A stretch of 64,000 bases of DNA from Zhengitettix transpicula (Eukaryota > Arthropoda > Insecta > Orthoptera > Tetrigidae), in the NCBI GenBank assembly GCA_037074705.1, contig CM073593.1:12901001-12965000 (forward strand), given 5' to 3'. The position numbers and the translations under genes are program-made. Every line of letters begins with the position of its first letter. Positions within the stretch are counted from its first letter, which is position 1. Below are positions 58,764-64,000 of the stretch, piece after piece. The notes below the pieces were generated by a model. The model was given only the letters and a program-made list of their open reading frames with translations, was not told the DNA's origin and searched no databases.

Positions 58764-61489
58764 TAATAATAAAATTAACAATAATTGTTTTCTCAATTGA
58801 AATAATATGTGATATTCGAAATCACTGGAGTGATGAACCTTCAATTATTCCTTTATTGTTAAAAAAATTCACGATAAATATAAAATCTCGTGGAATTTGT
58901 TACATAAGTAATAAAAATAATGAGTATGGCAGCTGAAAGCTGAAGTAACTATTTCTTAAATATCAGTAATTTTGGTTTTTGTGTGTGTGCGTAGGAGGAA
59001 GTGGGGGTGGGGGCGGGGGGTAGAGAAAGGAACGATTTCATTGCATAAAAGTGAATCAACATTTCCAGTCTTAACAATGTTTGCAGAACTTTCATGGAGT
59101 ATCTCGTCAGATATTCTTTGTTTGCATGCTGAAAGAAAGAAAAAACTACTTTCTTCTGAACGAAGGGTAGAGCCCCGAAGTTAATAAATGTACTTAACAT
59201 TATAACATACACATCTGGAGTTTGCAGATAATCCACGTCGAAAACAACTCAGAATTCATACTATGAAGAAACGCACATATCGTTGGAACTGCAATCATAT
59301 GCAATAGAAGCGTTGAGAAAATGTTATTTACTATCATTAGGTGTATCAAATCGCCATATATATGTCCGAAAAGTGTCGAGTTCAAGATGACAGACAAGTT
59401 AAAAATCGAACCAAAAGGTCGTTGAAAATGAATGATAATTAGTGTGTTTATAAGATAAAATTAAATAGGTGAAACATTATTTTATTAAAATGCACCTATA
59501 ATTAATTGAATATTATTTGAGTTGCTTTTGTGCGCCGGACTCCATAATATATTCATATTTAAAATACCAGCATACGAATGAAAACACCGTATGAAATTTT
59601 GTTATACCAGTCGTAATTAAAAGCGCAACCCGAAAGGCAGTAAAAATTAGAAGACCGTGGAACAACTAAGGAATTTCTCATTTGTTACAAACTTCAGGAC
59701 CAAGGAACAAATTACTTGTATAAGAGAGGAATTCTTCAGCTGACTCAAATTTACCGAAAAATCTATTAAGTGGCTAGCGCTAATCAGAAACTTTCCAAGT
59801 CTATTCATACACTTCTGGAATTTCTCTTAACAGCCAAATCTTAAGGGCTCTTCAAATCTGCGGGAAAAGTTTGTTGCCCTTCTGCTGAGAGGAACATGAT
59901 TAACTCGGTCATGCATGAGAAACCTTCAAATGGAGTTAGTAGTTGAGAGTAGATTTCTTAGGTTAAATTCAGCTTTATAAATCAGTATTTTATTTAATCG
60001 CATTAGGGGAATTATTTCAAAACTACACGGGGAAATTTTTTTTTCAAAAATTTATTTATTTGCATTTTTGTTAAGGAGTTTATGAGTTTGTCTGCTTCAT
60101 ATTCATATTCAGTAAAATAATGAATTTCAAGCTAGATATGCCAATTAAAATATATGACTGGATAAACACACAAACAGCCATTTAGTAACACTAATATTGG
60201 TATTAACATTTAATTAATTTACGCTTGTTTCTTGACGATTTTTGCTGCAGTCGATCAACGCGATGATAAATCACATCAAAAGAATCGTAATGAAAAATAT
60301 GTATCCTTAGTAAGAAACAGGAAATGATGTAGAGTACCTGAAAAGAAAAATCCTGTAATATTCTAATATCAAACTTGATGAAAGGAACAATCGACAGTTT
60401 CTTAAAATCTTACTATCTAAATAATTAATAATTATGGTTAAAAATATTCCAATTAGTAATACCAAATCATTGGCTTGTAGGTAAATGGGGTTTTATTGAA
60501 TACGTGAAAGACGTTGTATGAAGTCGGAGATTATTCTGTAGTAGAACAACTGATACTGCCGTAATTACATATTCTAAATTACTCGATAGACAAGGGTCAG
60601 TGTGCTTATGCTTCAGTCGTATCCATTGGTATTTTGATAGTTAGGTGAAATAAAACCAGAACAAACCTAACCTACAAAAACTGACGAATTGCAAAACTAG
60701 TGAAACCCAAAATAGTAAACAATATGCCTTATAACGAACACTCCATTTTTTTATTGAAATATTATTAATAAATGAAATTATATAAAGCGACAATGATTAA
60801 AACGACAGTAAATTTATCAAATTGAAATAAACAGAGAAATCAGCAATCGCCCTCATCCCAGCATGTTTGCGTACCTTGACGCGGGAGATTTGAAATCAAT
60901 TCGATCTTCAAACTAATTGGTAGTTTTCGGGACATAGGTTCCTTACCAAAACTTTATGTACTAAGTCCCGTTTACAACCACTAGAAGTCTGTAAAAGGAA
61001 TTCTAAAAAAACAGCCTGTGTAAACGACACCCTCAGTCAAATCATATTGCTTCAATGCTCTTCAATCGAGGTGAACTAAAGATAACATTTCCTTGCTACA
61101 AAAAAATTAGCTATGGCCCAAAATGAAGGCAAAAAAAATTGTGAACTTTTTGTGTTTCGAATTATTACAATCTGTCAACGTGAGGAAATAAAATTGTTTA
61201 CGATTGTAATTGTACAAGGAGGGGTAAAATAACAAATCAGTTGTTAATAGCATCTAAACTTCACTGAATCGTTGAAAGTCCTTTTCAGGTGGTATCACTA
61301 CGTGATCTTTGGTTACCGACGGCCTGTTGAACAGCGTAGGAAATATTTACCCTGAACAAAGCGTTCTGTGGTGCGACTTGAGCGAATTTAAGTGCCGTCC
61401 CGTTACAACTTTAAAAACATGGGTAATACATAAATAGAGAGAAAATAATTGGAAACAATTTTAGTAGGGTTAAAAAAATACAGCAAGGC
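58764..61489. other. Intergenic, possible LTR junction relic
   Basis: Mostly AT-rich. At 61165-61190, ATTATTACAATCTGTCAACG then TGAGGAAA resembles an LTR end plus primer-binding site of the TGTAA...TACA family, but no matching start was found upstream. Confidence 0.35.
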
Positions 61490-61800
61490 TGAATCTTATA
61501 CACAAGTAGCGCGAAATGCTGTTGCCAGCAGATGAGTCACAAGTAATTTTTGGCGCTGTGGTTTGGAAGTTGTATCGGCATCTGCCTTTGAGGATCTTGA
61601 GTTACCAGGAGAGAGGCGGCGCTAAGCTCCTCAGAAACGCAGCTGCTGTGACGTAGGTCTGGCGTAATGAGATTAAAGTAGCTCCCCCGGCTCCAATCAG
61701 GATAGCCGGCCCAGTCAGCATACATTACACACATCAAAGTCCGCGGACCTCAAAGCGAGCGCCACGCTCCCTAATCCAATCAGCTTCTTACAACTCGGAT
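61490..61800. other. GC-rich block with homeodomain- and AP-1-like sites
   Basis: Contains ATGAGTCAC (AP-1-like), GGCGTAATGAGATTAAAG (homeodomain-like) and GGCCCAGTCAGC within a block richer in GC than its flanks. No convincing coding frame; candidate enhancer. Confidence 0.3.
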
Positions 61801-62672
61801 AACTTTTAAAATAAAGCTCTTTTTTTGGTATCATGGCGAACTCGTACGGGAAGGTAAATTTCTGATTTCGAAAAGTATTTAATGACAAAATGTTGCACAA
61901 TTATAGTCCCCTCGTAATTTCTCGTCCCTTCAAGATTCACCAAAATATACATGGTTACGCTTAAGTAACATTTCCCAAATAAAGCTTCTTAAACAATTTT
62001 TATATTTTATTTTATGTAGAAATAATATTTATTTTACTATTATTTTGTGACCAGGTTAGAAAGAATTAACCAGTTTCTTATTATTAGTCTCCCCACCTGA
62101 ATTATCGAGGTAAGTCGACGTGCTGCAGCTGGTTATTTTGGTAATGGTGTAGGAGAGGATAGTTTCATGTGCTTGCTCACTGTAAATCTGGCACCTGTCT
62201 CAAAATTAAGAATAAGTTCAAATGTGAATATTAGAGGGCATGTAATGTCAAATTACAGTGATTTTGACATTAAAAATTAGTTTCTTTTGCATTAACGTAT
62301 TATAGAAATATTATAGCTTTTACTTGACTATATTTCACTTAAATTTATCTGTTATTTTGCTGTTTCTTCAATCTAATTAGCTTACTAATGATTATACATA
62401 TCGTTTAGACCTTGTCGCGTGGATAAATTACTTTTAAGTTACTTAATAAACCAATACCTGAAATAATTAAGGTATAAAAAATCTTGAAACGTTCATAAAT
62501 AACAGGTACATGCAAAATTGTAAACTAGAGTCTTGCCACGTTTCCACTTCAAGTCATTTTTTTATAAATACCTTGCTTCTGCAATATTTCCTGATGCTTT
62601 AAAATTAGTCGCCTGATAAAGAAATGTTACCATCTCACGTATCAAATAAGAGGTCAATTTATTATTTAATTC

Positions 62673-62795
62673 ACAACGATGTTTCGTCCTCTTCTGGGAA
62701 TTCGGTTATATTATTAATTAAATTTTAAAGTGTATACACAGTAATTAAATTTTTGTATACCTGATGAGGTCGTAGAAAAGGACAAAACGTCGTTG
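62673..62795. repeat. Inverted pair of hammerhead-like motifs
   Basis: 62761-62795 reads CTGATGAGGTCG ... GGACAAAACGTCGTTGCG on the plus strand. 62673-62705 is the reverse complement of a relative containing GGACGAAACATCGTTG. The two face each other across about 60 bases, like a rearranged Penelope-like terminal repeat. Confidence 0.45.
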
Positions 62796-64000
62796 CGAAT
62801 TTAATATTTTTTTTTACCATAAATATTATGATTACTTTTCTGACTCAAGGCCAATTCTTTATTAATATTATAATAAAGACAGATATTTATCATCATTACT
62901 ACCTCAATTTCTCTGGTTCCATTTTCTTCGCAGTAATTAAAGGTAAATTCACACGAGATTGCTTGACTTCTTGAGTAAATATAAGATTTTAACTTACAGA
63001 AAGTTTTCGTTAGGCTACATTCAATGAATAGCCCAAAAGTCAAAAAATTTAGATTTCGATAGAATTAAACGTAGCTGTAATATTTGCTGCATACGACATT
63101 TTAGATCAACATCAAAATGTTACTAAAAATTTAGAACATTATGGTATAAGAGGACAACCATTACATCTTCTAAGATAATGTCGTGTAAACCGATAAGAAG
63201 TTGAAGAAATACTAAAGAGGTTCATATCTATTTATCGAAGTAGGAGCTTATTACACGTGGACCTCCTAAAGGGTCAATTATGTGATCTTTACTTGTCATT
63301 CTTTAGACTATTGAACTTCCACGGTATCTGTATTCTTCATTAAAAGAATGAAACTCTCCTTCCTGAGTGCAACGTGTGGTTAATTTAATCTGTGCTGTAG
63401 TTTGTAACGTCTATTTCTACATCTACATTAATTGATGTGTAAAAATAAGCTGTATCAATTATTAATGAGTAATGTAAGTGTATCTTATTTTAAAGGTATT
63501 CAAGAAATTAATTTAAAATACGTATCTATACAACAGTTTTTAAATATTATATTGTATTCTTAGGCAAGTTGTTCAGTGAGATTTTGTCATAATTTACCAT
63601 TTGATTCTATACTTCTTAATACTATTCATAATACTAATATTGTTTCTAATAACACTGTGCTTTCGTATAATGACGAAGGGTATTTCCTCTACCAAGGATT
63701 AACTGAATTCAAAACGATAATCTATTTTAATGTATTTGATTATTCTCAAATATTTATAATCTCTGACAACAATGAAAAATGAGCCGGCCTGCAGCTCTTT
63801 CAAATTTAGTAACGAAACGTGTCTTAAATTTGGAAAGGCGGTTTAATTTTTCATTCAATTATAAAATGACAAGACAGTTGAAAAATATTTTAACCCCATT
63901 TTTTCTTAAATTAAATAAGTCGTAAAATTAATAAAAATAATTTGTATAACAAGCATTGATAACAGATTATATTTACCTGTTCCTGCCTATTTGTATTTTC
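62796..64000. other. Intergenic, nothing assigned
   Basis: AT-rich up to the window edge; frames of 68-80 codons have no family. Confidence 0.4.

Noticed and set aside
1..64000. CRISPR array, bacterial operon, rRNA or prophage
   Set aside because: No evenly spaced direct repeats with unique spacers, no Shine-Dalgarno-led gene strings, and no rRNA core sequence were seen.

Overview
This 64 kb window looks like AT-rich, repeat-dense nuclear DNA of an arthropod, most likely an insect with a large genome. The reasons are a single intron-rich gene with GT/AG introns, an NRF-6-like protein of a family that is abundant in insects, and a mixed load of LTR, Helitron, mariner and Penelope-like elements. 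There are no bacterial-style operons, rRNA genes, CRISPR arrays or intact tRNA genes. The species cannot be named from the sequence.

The one gene I can support in full lies on the + strand at 9826-28667. It encodes a 'nose resistant to fluoxetine' (NRF-6)-type membrane acyltransferase. I assembled 14 coding exons by hand from splice sites and reading phase. All 13 junctions agree in phase, and the total is 2178 nt, giving 725 residues plus TAA. The protein has a putative signal peptide, an extracellular Cys-containing NRF domain and a multi-pass acyltransferase-3 domain. A TATA box and an Inr-like site stand just upstream. Introns 3, 4, 7 and 8 carry transposon relics: a palindromic mariner, two Helitrons and interspersed repeats.

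Left of the gene (1.6-7.7 kb) is a 4.75 kb LTR retrotransposon on the minus strand. It has two LTRs, a primer-binding site, an ATAT target duplication and one long gag-like coiled-coil reading frame broken by a single TAA. It has no recognisable pol. Its 3' untranslated part carries four copies of an E-box/GC-box module about 95-100 bp apart. Related LTR-type insertions (1661-1881, 6702-7741, 34178-35172, 41078-42059) start TGTAA and end in TACA, and nearly all are flanked by ATAT, often inside (TA)n tracts.

Right of the gene (28.7-64 kb) I recognise no intact gene. This part holds copies of an unnamed GC-rich interspersed repeat (also present in introns), Penelope-like tails with hammerhead-ribozyme-like cores, another Helitron, microsatellites, and several unusually GC-rich single-copy-looking blocks (42.3-43.05, 45.5-45.9, 48.95-49.45, 54.1-54.66 and 61.5-61.8 kb). 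Those blocks may be regulatory elements or untranslated exons of genes outside the window.
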